A stretch of DNA of 39,347 nt. It comes from Streptomyces torulosus. Its GTDB lineage: Bacteria > Actinomycetota > Actinomycetes > Streptomycetales > Streptomycetaceae. A program made the translations under genes and the position numbers. Location: assembly GCF_001419765.1 (NCBI RefSeq), contig NZ_LIRK01000348.1:1-39347 (forward strand). Direction: 5' to 3'. Position 1 is the stretch's first letter; every line of letters begins with the position of its first letter. Below, piece after piece: positions 8,059 to 16,732 of this stretch. The notes under the pieces are model-generated. The model ran no database searches. It had not been told where the DNA came from and saw nothing but the letters and a program-made list of their open reading frames with translations.

Positions 8059-9521
8059 GCGCGTCCCTCCTGCGCCCGCACCCGGCCCCGCGACAGCAGC
8101 AGGGTGCCGAGGAAGCCGACCGCCAGGGCGATCAGGACGCCCAGGTTGGCGAAGGCCCAGTCGCCGGTCCTGCCGCCGAGGCCGAGGGGGCCGAGCAGAT
8201 AGCCCTGCCAGTCCAGCCAGCCCGCCGCCGTGTTGGTGACCAGGCCCCACCCGAGGGTCGTGGCGGCGAGGGTGAGCAGGAGGGGGCCCGGTGGGATGTC
8301 GCCGTAGCGGCCGTCGGGGCGGAACAGGTCCTCCTCGGCGTAGTCGCGGCGCCGCAGCAGCAGGTCGGCCAGCATCACCCCGCACCAGGCGGCGACGGGC
8401 ACGCCGAGCGTGGTGAGGAAGCCGATGAACGGGCCGAGGAAGTCGTCGGCGAAGAAGACGATGTAGACGGCGCCCGCGATCATCAGGACGCCGTCGACCA
8501 GCGCGGCCAGGGGGCGGGGCACGCGTAGGCCCGCGGCGAGCAGGGCGAGTCCGGAGGAGTAGATGTCGAGGACCGCGCCGCCGACGAGACCGAGCACGGC
8601 GACGGCGGCGAACGGGATCAGGAACCAGGTGGGCAGGAGCGTGGTGAGCGCGCCGACGGGGTCGAGGGCGATCGCCTCGCCGAGTTCGGCGGAGGAGCCG
8701 GCGAGGAGCAGGCCGAAGACCAGCAGGAGCAGCGGGGCCAGGGAGGCGCCGAAGGTGGTCCAGCCGACGACGCCCCGGCCGGAGGCGGTGCGGGGCAGGT
8801 AACGGGAGTAGTCGGCCGCCGCGTTGACCCAGCCGAGGCCGAAGCCGGTCATCATGAAGACGAGGGCGCCGATGAACTCCTGGGCGGAGCCCGCAGGTAC
8901 GGCGCTGACGGTGGACCAGTGGATGTGGTCGGCCACCAGCACGACGTACACGAGCGTCAGGATCCCGGTGACGACGGTGATGACGGTCTGGAGGCGCATG
9001 ATGAGGTCGAAGCCCATGACGCCGACGACCACGACGAGCGCGGCGACGAGGACGAGCGCCACCACCTTGGTCTCGTCGCCCCCGCCGGTGCCGAACCTGC
9101 GGAAGACGGTCGCGGTGGCCATCGTGGCGAGGGCGCACAGGACGGTCTCCCAGCCGACGGTGAGCAGCCAGGACACGGCCGCGGGCAGCCGGTTACCGCG
9201 CACCCCGTAGGCGGCGCGGCTGAGCACCATGGTGGGCGCCGAGCCGCGTTTCCCGGCGACCGCGACGAAACCGCACAGCAGGAACGAGAAGACGATGCCG
9301 AGGATCCCGGCGGCCAGGGCCTGCCCGAAGGAGATGCCGAAGCCGAGGGCGAACGCGCCGTAACTCATGCCGAGGACGGAGACGTTGGCGCCGAACCAGG
9401 GCCAGAAGAGGGTGCGTGGGGTGCCCTTGCGGTCGGCGTCGCCGATCACGTCGAGGCCGTGCGTCTCCACCTGGAGGGGGCGGACCGAGGGAGTGTCGTC
9501 GGAGCGTGGGGCGTCCGTCAT
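8055..9521 (-). CDS. NCS1-family cytosine/purine-type permease
   Basis: This 488-residue integral membrane protein has about 12 hydrophobic segments and the NCS1 (purine-cytosine permease, CodB-like) pattern: an N-terminal VETHGLDVIGDADRKGTPR followed by LFWPWFGANVSVLGMSYG, then SRAAYGVRGNRLPAAVSWL in the third segment. It should import a nucleobase, allantoin- or hydantoin-like compound with a cation. The ATG at 9521 is preferred to the upstream in-frame start at 9554 because a GCAGGT motif lies before it and the conserved sequence follows. Its stop codon overlaps the isochorismatase start (ATGA). It is divergent from the protease-nuclease operon across 192 bases. Confidence 0.88.
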   Translation of the reverse strand: MTDAPRSDDTPSVRPLQVETHGLDVIGDADRKGTPRTLFWPWFGANVSVLGMSYGAFALGFGISFGQALAAGILGIVFSFLLCGFVAVAGKRGSAPTMVLSRAAYGVRGNRLPAAVSWLLTVGWETVLCALATMATATVFRRFGTGGGDETKVVALVLVAALVVVVGVMGFDLIMRLQTVITVVTGILTLVYVVLVADHIHWSTVSAVPAGSAQEFIGALVFMMTGFGLGWVNAAADYSRYLPRTASGRGVVGWTTFGASLAPLLLLVFGLLLAGSSAELGEAIALDPVGALTTLLPTWFLIPFAAVAVLGLVGGAVLDIYSSGLALLAAGLRVPRPLAALVDGVLMIAGAVYIVFFADDFLGPFIGFLTTLGVPVAAWCGVMLADLLLRRRDYAEEDLFRPDGRYGDIPPGPLLLTLAATTLGWGLVTNTAAGWLDWQGYLLGPLGLGGRTGDWAFANLGVLIALAVGFLGTLLLSRGRVRAQEGRA

Positions 9522-9640
9522 CGTCGACCTGCCTGTCTGATCGCGGCTGATCACGTCCAGGGGAACGTAGGTGTGCCGGTCAGACGCGTCAAGGAGGCGC
9601 CCGCACGGGCGGTGTGGCCCCCACCCCGACAGGAGAAGTA

Positions 9641-9684
9641 CCCCTTTTGCACATATTTACCGCAGCTGTCAGCATCGAAAGGGG
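9641..9684 (+). promoter_or_regulatory. Candidate promoter of the protease-nuclease operon within an inverted repeat
   Basis: This is the most AT-rich patch of the area. TTGCAC (9647-9652) and CAGCAT (9670-9675) have 17-base spacing and resemble -35 and -10 boxes. The pair is enclosed by a 7-base inverted repeat, CCCCTTT (9641-9647) and AAAGGGG (9678-9684). A GGAG at 9705-9708 then precedes the GTG start at 9714. Read by eye only. Confidence 0.4.
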
Positions 9685-9713
9685 GACCGCCAACACAACA
9701 GACCGGAGACACC

Positions 9714-10043
9714 GTGGCAGCGGAACAGAGCGACGGCTCCGGAGCGGAATTCGTCGAGGCCCTCGTGCGGTTGCGCGCCGACGCACCGGCGGGCGGGCTG
9801 GCCGACTGGGCCGGCGAACACGGGCTCGATGTGACGCCCATGGCCGCGGGCGCCCTTCTCACGGGCACCGCCGACCGGTTCACCGAGGCCTTCGGTGAAC
9901 CTCCGGGCGATCGCGCGGAACCCCGGTCCCTCCCCGTCCCGGCGGCGCTCGAAGGTACGGCACGGTCCGTCACCGTCCTGCCGCTGCCCGCCCTCGGCAC
10001 CGACACCCCATTCCCGGACGCCGACCCCCCTTTCCCGGACTGA
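9714..10043 (+). CDS. Small propeptide-like protein, possible trans-acting protease inhibitor or chaperone
   Basis: This 109-residue soluble protein has no signal peptide or membrane segment. GTG 9714 is set by GGAG five bases upstream. Residues 29-63 (LADWAGEHGLDVTPMAAGAL, then LTGTADRFTEAFGEPP) and 75-94 (PVPAALEGTARSVTVLPLPA) follow the pattern of activation peptides of sedolisins and subtilases, where a helix, a Gly-Leu-x-Val turn, a Gly-Thr-x-x-x-Phe-x-x-x-Phe-Gly segment and a final Pro-x-x-Leu-x-x-x-V stretch are typical. A similar but weaker copy sits at the N-terminus of the next protein, a subtilase. The C-terminus ends in a short FPDADPPFPD repeat. The propeptide reading is inference from pattern, not an established assignment. 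Confidence 0.6.
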   Translation: MAAEQSDGSGAEFVEALVRLRADAPAGGLADWAGEHGLDVTPMAAGALLTGTADRFTEAFGEPPGDRAEPRSLPVPAALEGTARSVTVLPLPALGTDTPFPDADPPFPD

Positions 10044-10092
10044 GCGACGACCGTCCCGGTCGCCCTCCCCGCGGCGACCCCTGGAGGACCCG

Positions 10093-11604
10093 ATGACGCT
10101 CCCCATGACGCCCCAGTACGGGCAGCCCGCGCCGGAGCACGTGTACGGCTATGTGTCCGCCCGGTCGCGGGGCGGGGTGCCCATGACCCGGGCCACGCGG
10201 TGGGACGCGGCCGAGCCCTTCCGGACCGACCCGGAGAGCCAGGAGCGCGCCGAGGCGTACCTCCTCGCGGCCGGACTCACCGTCACCGCCGAGAGCCGCC
10301 TCGGCTTCGCCGTGAGCGGGCCGCCCGCCGCGTACGAGGAACTGACGGGCGGGCGGCTCGAGACGTACGAGGACCTGCACCAGGTCGAGATGGACCACAT
10401 CCGGTACGTGACCCAGCTGGACATCGTGGGCGAGCGGCAGCCCGAGGCCCACGGGGTGGGCGACGTACCGGGCACCGACGCGATCGAGGCCGTGACGCTG
10501 GAGTCGCCGAGGACACCGGCACGTCTGGTGCCGTCCGCGCAGCCGCCCAACGTCGACCGGTTCCACCTGCGGCTGCCGGGCGACGTCGCCATGCTGCTCG
10601 GCGCCACCCGCGCCCACGCCCGGGGCCAGGTGGGGGCGGGGGTCCAGGTCGCCATGGTGGACACCGGGCAGTTCCCGCACACCTACTTCGCCGCGCACGG
10701 CTACCGGATCGCGCCGACCGTCGCGGTCCTGCCCGGCACGAACCCCGCGCAGGACCCCATCGGGCACGGCACCGGGGAGTCGGCGAACGTCTTCGCCGTG
10801 GCGCCCGGGGCCGAGCTGCGGCCCTACCGGGCGAGCGACAACTCCGGGAACCTGACGGGCGCGTTCACGGCGTTCATCCGCGCGAAGGCCGACTGCGTGA
10901 CCGCGAAGGCCGCGGGCGCCCCCCAGGTGCTCACCAACTCCTGGGGCGGGTCGCGGACCTTCCCGCCCGTGGGTCCGCCGACGGAGACCGACAACGTGTT
11001 CGCCCTGGAGATCCGGGACGCGATCGAGCAGGGCGTTACCGTCGTCTTCTCCGCGATGAACGGCCAGTTCGCAATGGAACCGCAGGTACCGGGTGTGCTC
11101 TCGGTCGGCGGGGTGTTCGTGGGGCCGGGACTGGAGCTGCGGGCCTCCGACTACGCGAGCGGGTACGCGAGCCCCTGGTTCGAGGGTGTCGTGGTGCCCG
11201 TCGTGTCCGGTCTGGTCGGGATGCGGCCCCGGGCGCAGTACCTGATGCTGCCGGTGCCGCCCGGCTGCGCGCTCGACGTGTCGGAGAGCCGAGTGCAGGG
11301 CGACGGGCAGCGGCCCGAGCGCGGCGACGACACGGCGCCGAACGACGGATGGGCGCTGTTCTCCGGTACGTCGGCGGCGGCGCCGCAGGTCGCGGGCGCG
11401 GCGGCGGTACTGCTCGGCGCCCGCCCGGAGCTGACCCCGGCCCAGGTCGTCGAGGCGCTCGCGGCGACGGCGGTCGACGTCACCATCGGCGCGAACCATC
11501 CGAGATTCAACCGTCCGGCGCGGATCGGCCCGGACGAGGCGACCGGCGCGGGTCTGGTGAACGTCGACGCGGCCCTGTCCTTCGCAGTCGACGGATTCCG
11601 CTGA
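10093..11604 (+). CDS. S8 family (subtilisin-like) serine protease, no signal peptide
   Basis: This 503-residue protease has the complete triad: Asp190 in VAMVDTGQFPH, His225 in PIGHGTGESANVFAVAPGAE, and Ser427 in FSGTSAAAPQVAGAAAVLLG; FSAMNGQF provides a plausible oxyanion Asn. ATG 10093 is set by GGAGG five bases before it. The first ~180 residues are not catalytic; residues 50-95 (AEAYLLAAGLTVTAESRLGF through PAAYEELTGG) resemble a propeptide. No Sec or Tat signal is present, unusual for Streptomyces subtilases, so it may act in the cytoplasm or leave by another route. It lies 49 bases after the small propeptide-like gene and 37 bases before the next gene. Probable role: activating or processing a partner encoded in the same operon. 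Confidence 0.9.
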   Translation: MTLPMTPQYGQPAPEHVYGYVSARSRGGVPMTRATRWDAAEPFRTDPESQERAEAYLLAAGLTVTAESRLGFAVSGPPAAYEELTGGRLETYEDLHQVEMDHIRYVTQLDIVGERQPEAHGVGDVPGTDAIEAVTLESPRTPARLVPSAQPPNVDRFHLRLPGDVAMLLGATRAHARGQVGAGVQVAMVDTGQFPHTYFAAHGYRIAPTVAVLPGTNPAQDPIGHGTGESANVFAVAPGAELRPYRASDNSGNLTGAFTAFIRAKADCVTAKAAGAPQVLTNSWGGSRTFPPVGPPTETDNVFALEIRDAIEQGVTVVFSAMNGQFAMEPQVPGVLSVGGVFVGPGLELRASDYASGYASPWFEGVVVPVVSGLVGMRPRAQYLMLPVPPGCALDVSESRVQGDGQRPERGDDTAPNDGWALFSGTSAAAPQVAGAAAVLLGARPELTPAQVVEALAATAVDVTIGANHPRFNRPARIGPDEATGAGLVNVDAALSFAVDGFR

Positions 11605-11641
11605 CGGTCCGGGAACGGGCGGCACAGAGCGCGGAGGAACC

Positions 11642-13255
11642 ATGTCGCTGTGGGAGCGCACCCCCGAACGCCGGCGGGCGACCGCCTGGCCGCCGGCGGA
11701 ACCGCCCGGCGCGGCCGTGGCGGTCACGGCGGCCGACGAGGGCGGCGGGCTGCGGCCGGGGACGCTGCACCGCGGGGTGAGCGGGGTGGACCGGGGGCCG
11801 GTGCCCATGTCCGCGGAGCAGTTCGACGGGCTCCGGGACCCGATGGCCAGGGTCTTCTTCCGGCGGGGCCGCTGGCCGATGACCTTGGAGGAGGTGCTCG
11901 ACGGGCTCGCGGAGGCGGGGGAACTCCCGGCGCAGTCCGTGTACCTGATCGGTGAGGCCGGTCAGATCCCGCCGCACGAGGCGCCGGGGCTGCGCCGCGA
12001 CTTCCGTTTCGCGATCACCCGCGCGGAACCGGGCAAGGACGCCGACCTGCTGGTCAGCAGCGACCCCGGCTCGGTCTTCCTCCAGGTCGCCGCCTGGGAT
12101 CCGCAGGCGCGGGTCTTCAACTACTACATGCGGATCTCACCCGCCTGGGTGTGGACCGGTGACTCGTGGTCGGCGCTGGCACCTCGGTCACGGGGCAAGG
12201 GCTGCTTCGACAGCCATGTCAACGGCAGTGTCGTGATGAAGGAGCTGAAGCAGCCCTGGAGCAACTGGCAGTCCATGTCCGCGACGATCCAGCTCGCCCC
12301 CGACGACCCGTTGCGCGACAACCCCCTGTACCGCCAGGTCATCGGCGCCGAGCGCCTGGAACTCACCGTGAAGGGCCTCGTCTCGCGGTGGACCGCCGCC
12401 CGCCTGTCGACCGTCGTCACCGACGGCGTGGTGACCCACCCCGACCGTCTGCTGCGGCAGTTGCTCACCAGCACCACGGTCAACCTGGCCAGCACGTCCG
12501 TGCAGAGCGCGACCGTGGCCGCCTCGGGCCAGGACCTGGTGCTGCCGCTGGGGTTCTGGCTGAACGCCGATGCCCTGCTCAACGACCTCGGCCTGCCGGT
12601 GGGCGCGGCAAACGCGCCATCCGCGCCTGCGTCGCTCTACGCGGACAGCGTCGCCGCGTTCGGTTTCCGGATGGAGGAGCGGGTCAGCGGGTTCACACGG
12701 CCCGGCGACACCTTCTTCGCCTTCATGGTCCCGGAGGCCGCGTACGAGGACAACGACGTGGTGCGGCAGGCGGTGGAGCGGGGGCTCGTCCCCGCCAGGT
12801 TCGCGGCCTGCGCGCTGATGGTCGACTTCTCCGAGCCGGTCTTCAGCCCCGTCCGCGCCCACCTGATGCGTTACGTGCCGACCGCGCCGGTGCCCGTGTC
12901 GACATGGTGCGCCGACATCGCCGCGGCCGTGGTCGACGCCGCGCGCACCCTGCCCGCCGACAGTCCCGAGGCCGAGTTCGCGCGCAACTGGGCGGTCCCG
13001 GAGGCGGAGTGGCCCGAGGTGTTCGCCCGGCGGGTGGACGCGTATCTGGAGAAGGTCGCGGCGCGGATCCGTACGGCGTCGGGCTTCGACGACTGTGTGC
13101 GGCTCGCGGAGTCACGTCGCCGCACGTTCAAGGAGATGCGGCTCAACGAGTTCGCGCTCACCCTGCCGACGACCGACATCCCCGCCGACGCCCCTCGGCT
13201 GCGCATGCACGAGGACGGCACCGTCGGTGAAGCGACCAGCGGAGGTTCTCCATGA
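11642..13255 (+). CDS. Uncharacterised 537-residue protein of the protease-nuclease operon
   Basis: I do not recognise this family. The start at ATG 11642 has GGAGG just upstream. The protein appears soluble, with no signal peptide or membrane segment. The best-patterned stretch is around residues 150-225: FNYYMRISPAWVWTGDSWSA, then GKGCFDSHVNGSVVMKELKQ, then PWSNWQSMSATI, with Trp, Cys, Asp, His and Asn residues that could form an active or binding site. A later block has LVLPLGFWLNADALLNDL, and residues near 490-520 carry a basic segment (ESRRRTFKEMRLNEFALTLP). Its TGA overlaps the next ATG (ATGA), so the two products are probably made in equal amounts and may form a complex. Confidence 0.75.
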   Translation: MSLWERTPERRRATAWPPAEPPGAAVAVTAADEGGGLRPGTLHRGVSGVDRGPVPMSAEQFDGLRDPMARVFFRRGRWPMTLEEVLDGLAEAGELPAQSVYLIGEAGQIPPHEAPGLRRDFRFAITRAEPGKDADLLVSSDPGSVFLQVAAWDPQARVFNYYMRISPAWVWTGDSWSALAPRSRGKGCFDSHVNGSVVMKELKQPWSNWQSMSATIQLAPDDPLRDNPLYRQVIGAERLELTVKGLVSRWTAARLSTVVTDGVVTHPDRLLRQLLTSTTVNLASTSVQSATVAASGQDLVLPLGFWLNADALLNDLGLPVGAANAPSAPASLYADSVAAFGFRMEERVSGFTRPGDTFFAFMVPEAAYEDNDVVRQAVERGLVPARFAACALMVDFSEPVFSPVRAHLMRYVPTAPVPVSTWCADIAAAVVDAARTLPADSPEAEFARNWAVPEAEWPEVFARRVDAYLEKVAARIRTASGFDDCVRLAESRRRTFKEMRLNEFALTLPTTDIPADAPRLRMHEDGTVGEATSGGSP

Positions 13256-14400
13256 CCACCATCAGCGCGTACGGGCCTCCCGGCCGGCTCACCGACCTCG
13301 ACGACGCGGGCAGGCAGGCGTGGCACGTCTTCATCAGCGACAGCGTCGACGAGGCGATCACCGGCCCGGACCCCGCCGAGGTGCTCCACAACAGCCCCCG
13401 GCCGCAGTTCTACAACCTCACCAGGACGGACACCGCCGAGGACGCGGTCCGGGCGGCCGTCACCTGGACGGCGTTCCCGAACCGGCTGAGGTCAGCGATC
13501 TCCGACCGGCAGCGCTGGCAGCGCGCCGACGCCAGCCGCGACGTGCAGGACGAGTACTGCGAGTGGAGCGTGACCCGCGACGACTCGGGGAAAATCACCC
13601 GCGTCACGTTCACCTGTGAGGGCCCCGAGTACTGGGACGTGCTCGCCCGCACCGACCCGGACAAGGTGCTCGACCTCTACCGCGCGCACATCGGCCCGGC
13701 CGTGCGGCGGAGCGATCTCTTCGGCCCGGACGGCCGGTACGTGCGACGCAACAAGTGGAACGACTCCACCACCCAGGGCGCGATGCACCTCATCCAGCAG
13801 TCCAACACCCTCGGCGCCGAGATCGAGCTGGCGGCCGCGGCGACGATCCGGCGGGTCGTCGGCGGGCGGGAACTCACCGGCGCGCAGGAACTCATCGCCT
13901 GCGCCAAGTACGGCGTACCGGACCGCAACAGCGATCCGCACATCGGTGAGGTGGTCAACTCGGTGGCCCGGCAGAAGGCGGACATCGCGCTCAGCGACCC
14001 CGTCGGCATCTACTTCGACGACCTGGCCACCGACGGCTGGAGCACCCCCGACGGCTCCGACCCCAAGAGCTTCTGGCGGTTCGAGCGCGGCGACACCGAC
14101 GTGCCCGTACGGGCCGTCTACGAGGTGCCGGGCGACCGGGACTTCACCGTGGGCGACATCACCATCGCCGGACGGCCCATCGAGTTCGGCGCGCAGATCA
14201 CCGACTTCGTCACCGTGAAGCTGACGGCCACCGCCTGCCGTATCGGCCTCAGCACGGCCCCGCCGCAGACCGCCTGCGTGGAACTCGCGGCGGGCGACGA
14301 CGTGACACCGGGCGCCTTCTCCCCCGGCACGTTCTCCGCGCAGGGCTACCTCGGCAGCCGACCCGACCAGGCACCGCGCAGCACACGGCTCGTGGCGTAG
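13252..14400 (+). CDS. Uncharacterised 382-residue protein coupled to the preceding gene
   Basis: I do not recognise this family. It starts at ATG 13252, overlapping the previous stop by four bases. The protein is predicted to be soluble. Patterned segments are ITRVTFTCEGPEYWDVLA, DPDKVLDLYRAHIGPAV, YVRRNKWNDSTTQGAMHLIQ, and QSNTLGAEIELAAAATIRRV; then QELIACAKYGVPDRNSDPHI and DPVGIYFDDL. The Asn, Trp, Asp, His, Gln and Glu residues grouped in the middle look like a conserved pocket, suggesting an enzyme, but no catalytic class can be named. It lies 45 bases before the trypsin-nuclease gene. Confidence 0.75.
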   Translation: MTTISAYGPPGRLTDLDDAGRQAWHVFISDSVDEAITGPDPAEVLHNSPRPQFYNLTRTDTAEDAVRAAVTWTAFPNRLRSAISDRQRWQRADASRDVQDEYCEWSVTRDDSGKITRVTFTCEGPEYWDVLARTDPDKVLDLYRAHIGPAVRRSDLFGPDGRYVRRNKWNDSTTQGAMHLIQQSNTLGAEIELAAAATIRRVVGGRELTGAQELIACAKYGVPDRNSDPHIGEVVNSVARQKADIALSDPVGIYFDDLATDGWSTPDGSDPKSFWRFERGDTDVPVRAVYEVPGDRDFTVGDITIAGRPIEFGAQITDFVTVKLTATACRIGLSTAPPQTACVELAAGDDVTPGAFSPGTFSAQGYLGSRPDQAPRSTRLVA

Positions 14401-14445
14401 CGCTCCCCAACCCATCCAACCCACTGCCAGACCGGGAGGCGGATC

Positions 14446-16644
14446 ATGACAACAGCGGAACTCTTCTCCCCCACGGAATCCGACTACCTGTCCCAGCTGA
14501 CGAGCGCAGCCGCACGCTATGCGGACCGCACCGAGCGACGGGAGCGGAACCGGGAAGTGCTGCGGACCCGCGGCGTGCTGCACGCCGACGAACCGGAGCG
14601 GGTCGAGAAGCGGCTGGCGCGGCTCGGCGCGGACTGGTCGCTGGCGACGGCGATCGAGCGGGAGCCGTCGGACCCGGTCGCGGCGGCCGGGAGCACCCTG
14701 CGGCTGCCGCCGGAGAGCTTCGGCAGCGATGTGCTGGGCCTGGAGCGGCTGATCGGACGCAACAACCTCACCCCGGTGGCGTTCCTGGAGGAGGGGGCGC
14801 TCGTCTCCCGCTCGGTCGGCCGGGTCACCATCAACGGGCCCGGCGGCGGTCACGGCACCGGTTTCATGGTGTCGCCGTCCCTGCTGCTCACCAACAACCA
14901 TGTGCTGCGCAGCCAGGAGGAGGCCCGCCGCAGTGTGGTCGCGTTCTCGCTGCAGGCCGGGATCGACGGCAGGCCGCTGGCCCCCGCGGTGTTCCAGCTG
15001 GAGCCGCACCGGTTCTTCGTCACCGACCGGGAGCTGGACTTCAGTCTGGTCGCGGTGGCCGAGCGCGGGGCGGGGGGCGAGGCCCTGGCGTCCTTCGGCC
15101 GGCTGACGCTGAGCGAGGCGCAGGGCACGGTCGTCGTCGGGGAGTTCGTCAACATCATCCAGCACCCGCGGGGCGAGCCCAAGCAGTTGGCGCTGCGCGA
15201 GAACCAGATCGTGGACATCCTCGACCTGTTCACGCACTACGAGAGCGACACCCGTGAGGGTTCCTCGGGTTCGCCGGTCTTCAACGACCAGTGGGAGGTC
15301 GTGGCGCTGCACCATTCGGCCGTTCCGAAGACCGACGCCGAGGGACGTCCGCTGAGCGTCGACGGGGTGCCGTGGACGCCGGACATGGGCGACGACCGGC
15401 TGGCGTGGAAGGCCAACGAGGGGGTGCGGATCAGCCGGGTGCTGCGCGCCCTGCGCGAGATCACCCTGACCGGGGCGGCCGCCCGGCTCCGTGACGAGGT
15501 GTTCGTCGCCGGGACCGCCGCGGCCGGGCCCGCCCCGGCGCCGGTGGAGAGCGCCCCGCCGGCGGCCGCGCCCGCTCCGTCGGGCAATGGTGCGGCGGCC
15601 CGGCCAGGACCCGGCGGGGCGCGGGCGTTCGTCGCCGACGGCACCGCCCATCTGACGATCCCGCTGCGGATCAGCGTCGGTCTCGACCCGTCGGTGTTCC
15701 CCGTCGCGAGCGTGACCGCCCCGCCGCCCGGCCCCGTGCCCACGGCACCGCCCCCGGCCGGGCGGCCCGACACGGCGTCCGCCGCGGAACGCGACGTCGA
15801 GGCGGCCCTCGTCAACCACCGGCTCGCCCGCGAGCGGCCGTACTACGACCGGCCCGCCGACGCCGCCGCACGCGAGGCCTACTACGCGGGCGTCGACACC
15901 GTCGACGGGGACGCGCTGCGGCGCGCGCTCACCGAGCTGCTGACCCAGACCCACAACCCGCGGCCCCGGTACAAGCCGATGCGGCTCGTCTACCCGTGGG
16001 TGGATCTGCACCGGGACGGCCGGCTGCGCAGCATCTACTCCGGGAACGACTTCTCCGCCGAGGAGTTCATCCGCGCGGACGCGGCCGTCGAGGCGGCCCG
16101 CACGGCCCGTATCCAGGAGCTGTTCCTGCACGAGGGGACGGCGGGACCGGCCGAGTTCGAGGCGGAGTTCGACGCGCTGGAGGCGTCGATGCCGTTCAAC
16201 TGCGAACACGTGGTGCCGCAGTCGTGGTTCCTGAAGAAGGAGCCGATGCGGGGCGATCTCCACCATCTGTTCGCCTGCGAGGTCGGCTGCAACAGCTTCC
16301 GCGGCAACTTCCCGTACTTCGACTTCCCTCACTTCGACGAGGCGGTCCGGGACGCCTGCGGGCTGCGCGAGTCCAACGGGTTCGAGCCGCAGGAGGGCAA
16401 GGGCACGGTCGCCCGCGCCACCCTGTACTTCCTGCTGCGCTACCCCAAGCAGGTCGGCGACACCGCGCGCGAGTTCCCCGAGGACCGGCTGCCCCTGCTG
16501 CTGTCGTGGCACGCGAGCGAGCCGGTGACCGAGTACGAACTGCACCGCAACGCCGCCATAGCGGAGCTCCAGGGCAACCGGAATCCCCTGATAGACCACC
16601 CGGAGTGGGCCGAGAAGATCGACTTTTCGGGGGTCTGGCCCTGA
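14446..16644 (+). CDS. Trypsin-like protease fused to an endonuclease I domain
   Basis: This 732-residue protein joins two enzymes. Residues ~120-345 are a trypsin-fold protease with triad His152 (SLLLTNNHVLRS), Asp198 (RELDFSLVAV) and Ser274 (REGSSGSPVFND). A Pro/Ala/Gly-rich linker spans ~355-390. A short segment (FVADGTAHLTIPLRISVGL) and another linker follow. Residues ~450-732 match the endonuclease I/EndA family: His588 in NCEHVVPQSWF is the expected general base, followed by PMRGDLHHLFA and the Asn616/Asn621 metal-site region CNSFRGNFPYF. These nucleases cut DNA and sometimes RNA without sequence preference. No signal peptide is present, unlike periplasmic or secreted EndA. GGGAGG six bases before ATG 14446 sets the start. 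Self-cleavage at the linker could free the nuclease; this is inference. Confidence 0.9.
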   Translation: MTTAELFSPTESDYLSQLTSAAARYADRTERRERNREVLRTRGVLHADEPERVEKRLARLGADWSLATAIEREPSDPVAAAGSTLRLPPESFGSDVLGLERLIGRNNLTPVAFLEEGALVSRSVGRVTINGPGGGHGTGFMVSPSLLLTNNHVLRSQEEARRSVVAFSLQAGIDGRPLAPAVFQLEPHRFFVTDRELDFSLVAVAERGAGGEALASFGRLTLSEAQGTVVVGEFVNIIQHPRGEPKQLALRENQIVDILDLFTHYESDTREGSSGSPVFNDQWEVVALHHSAVPKTDAEGRPLSVDGVPWTPDMGDDRLAWKANEGVRISRVLRALREITLTGAAARLRDEVFVAGTAAAGPAPAPVESAPPAAAPAPSGNGAAARPGPGGARAFVADGTAHLTIPLRISVGLDPSVFPVASVTAPPPGPVPTAPPPAGRPDTASAAERDVEAALVNHRLARERPYYDRPADAAAREAYYAGVDTVDGDALRRALTELLTQTHNPRPRYKPMRLVYPWVDLHRDGRLRSIYSGNDFSAEEFIRADAAVEAARTARIQELFLHEGTAGPAEFEAEFDALEASMPFNCEHVVPQSWFLKKEPMRGDLHHLFACEVGCNSFRGNFPYFDFPHFDEAVRDACGLRESNGFEPQEGKGTVARATLYFLLRYPKQVGDTAREFPEDRLPLLLSWHASEPVTEYELHRNAAIAELQGNRNPLIDHPEWAEKIDFSGVWP

Positions 16645-16732
16645 TGTGTCGGGGCTTGTGACCACCCCGGTGGCGGGATCGGGCGGGCGGCGGTTTAGCA
16701 TATGAGCGCCGCCTAGCTCGAAAGATAAATCT

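Noticed and set aside
16696..16701. TAGCAT as the -10 box of gap
   Set aside because: A TTGTGA at 16656 is 34 bases away and no other -35 fits, so the promoter is not supported.
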